A DNA stretch of 6,216 bases, taken from assembly GCA_002392625.1 (NCBI GenBank), contig DGHJ01000065.1:8228-14443 (forward strand). The letters are read 5' to 3'. Positions 5,410 to 6,216 of this stretch are shown here, piece after piece. This DNA comes from Oscillospiraceae bacterium UBA3851 (lineage in GTDB: Bacteria; Bacillota; Clostridia; Oscillospirales; Oscillospiraceae). The notes beneath the pieces are model-generated. The model did no database searches. It was given only the letters and a program-made list of their open reading frames with translations, and was not told the origin of the DNA. Numbering within the stretch: position 1 is the first letter of the stretch; every line of letters starts with the position of its first letter. Position numbers and translations under genes: made by a program.

Positions 5410-5994
5410 TCACACCCGCCACATCTGGCAGAGCATCAGGTGGGCATTGCCGGCCGATTGCAGCGTCAAAACCGCGCCGCAAGGCTGCCGGAGCAGCAGG
5501 GATTCGCCTGCACACATGGCAAGTGATTTCCCTTTACACTCCGCCGTGCAGTGCCCCTCTGCGCAATAGAGCAGCAGCTCCTCCGCCTGGGGCCGAGCGG
5601 AAACGATCACGTGCTCCCCTGCCAGCGCCAGATGCTCCATGGCGCCGTCCGCCTTGTCCCGGCGGAGCATCAGATTGAAGTCGGTGCACTTCCCCCAGGA
5701 ATGGGTGGCATCGCTCCCCTCGAAGGCGTGGACCTCATAGGGGCGGAGGGTGAAGGGTTCTCCGGCGTTGTGGGCGAGGGTCATATCCCCCCGCAGCACG
5801 GAGATCAGCCGGTGGTAGTCCGGCAGGGGCGTAAAGTCTGATTCCTTTACAGTGACGGTGGCAGAGCTGATGCGCCAAAGGAAGGCGCGGTCAGCATAGA
5901 CCGCGCCCTCCGGGCAGATGCATAGCTGGGTGGTGGCGCCGCCGGACCACGCTGTGGTCACGTAGTCCGCCGGGCGCAGGGGAATCAGCTCCAT
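5410..5994 (-). CDS. HutD/Ves-family cupin-like protein
   Basis: A 194-residue soluble protein with the HutD/Ves pattern: WSGGATTQLCICPEG (16-30), LWRISSATV (39-47), FTPLPDYHRLISVLRGDMTL (54-73) and DFNLMLRR (105-112). Members have a double-barrel cupin fold, and some are encoded in histidine-utilisation clusters, where their role is unclear and perhaps regulatory. No other hut gene is in this window. The start at 5994 lies 3 bases after the malic enzyme stop. GAGG sits almost against the ATG, too close for a good ribosome site, so translation may depend on coupling. The WSGG motif soon after the start supports it as the correct N-terminus. It is probably co-transcribed with the malic enzyme gene and ends at the terminator at 5363-5397. 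The family is fairly sure; the function is unknown. Confidence 0.85.
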   Translation of the reverse strand: MELIPLRPADYVTTAWSGGATTQLCICPEGAVYADRAFLWRISSATVTVKESDFTPLPDYHRLISVLRGDMTLAHNAGEPFTLRPYEVHAFEGSDATHSWGKCTDFNLMLRRDKADGAMEHLALAGEHVIVSARPQAEELLLYCAEGHCTAECKGKSLAMCAGESLLLRQPCGAVLTLQSAGNAHLMLCQMWRV

Positions 5995-5997
5995 ACC

Positions 5998-6216
5998 TCA
6001 GATGCGGGCCACGCCGGTGCGGCGGGCGGCCTCGGCCACGGCCTTGGCCACGGCAGGGCCGACACGGGGGTCAAAGGCCTTGGGGATGATATAGTCGGCG
6101 CAAAGCTCCTCGTCGGAGATCAGGTCGGCCAGGGCGTGGGCGGCGGCCATCTTCATCTCCTCGTTGATGTCGCTGGCCCGCACGTCGAAGGTGCCGCGGA
6201 AGATGCCGGGGAAGGC
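5998..6216 (-). CDS. NAD-dependent malic enzyme, C-terminal end (runs off right edge)
   Basis: The last 72 residues of a malic enzyme, which converts malate to pyruvate and CO2 with reduction of NAD(P)+ in the cytosol. Visible segments are AFPGIFRGTFDVRASDINEE (first 20 residues here), MKMAAAHALADLI, then DYIIPKAFDPRVGPAVAKAV and a short tail ending in TGVARI. These match the C-terminal end of the short bacterial form. An internal ATG at 6183 is in the same frame and is not a true start, because the conserved AFPGIFRG segment lies upstream of it. The gene is followed after 3 bases by the HutD-like gene. Cofactor preference cannot be read from this part. Confidence 0.92.
   Translation of the reverse strand, partial: AFPGIFRGTFDVRASDINEEMKMAAAHALADLISDEELCADYIIPKAFDPRVGPAVAKAVAEAARRTGVARI

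Overview
The window is GC-rich bacterial DNA. It has purine-rich Shine-Dalgarno sites, sigma-A-type promoters, short intergenic gaps and GCC/CTG/GTG-heavy codon use. Together with the protein families seen (C69 dipeptidase, YitT, VWA/macro/ADP-ribosylglycohydrolase set, HutD-like protein), this suggests a GC-rich member of the Bacillota, probably class Clostridia and of the Oscillospiraceae type. The organism assignment is inference; there is no rRNA or marker gene here.

Left block (1-3395, all minus strand). A three-gene operon starts at a clear promoter near 3367-3395. It encodes a macro-domain protein with a C-terminal helix-turn-helix-like region, a small von Willebrand factor A (VWA) protein with an intact metal site, and an ADP-ribosylglycohydrolase of the DraG/ARH type. 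The last two genes overlap by one base (TGATG). A strong hairpin at 616-648 ends the operon. A separate promoter at 559-586 then drives a C69-family dipeptidase that runs off the left edge. The operon looks like an ADP-ribose sensing and removal unit. No ADP-ribosyltransferase is visible in the window.

Middle (3396-4657). A divergent promoter region separates the operon from a plus-strand yitT-family membrane protein gene. Between its stop and the tRNA lies about 155 bases of strongly structured DNA. It ends in a 53-base near-perfect palindrome (4605-4657) that acts as a probable bidirectional terminator and includes the 3' end of the tRNA gene.

Right block (4649-6216). A minus-strand tRNA-Ala(GGC) with encoded CCA has a near-consensus promoter and an AT-rich upstream element. 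Diverging from it is a plus-strand GtrA-family membrane protein gene with its own promoter. A bidirectional terminator (5363-5397) separates this from a convergent minus-strand pair: the C-terminal end of an NAD-type malic enzyme, followed after 3 bases by a HutD-like gene.

The most interesting parts are the macro-HTH/VWA/ADP-ribosylglycohydrolase operon, with its possible ribosome-site hairpin between the first two genes, and the palindrome that embeds the tRNA 3' end. The individual protein families are known; no wholly new system can be shown from this sequence alone.
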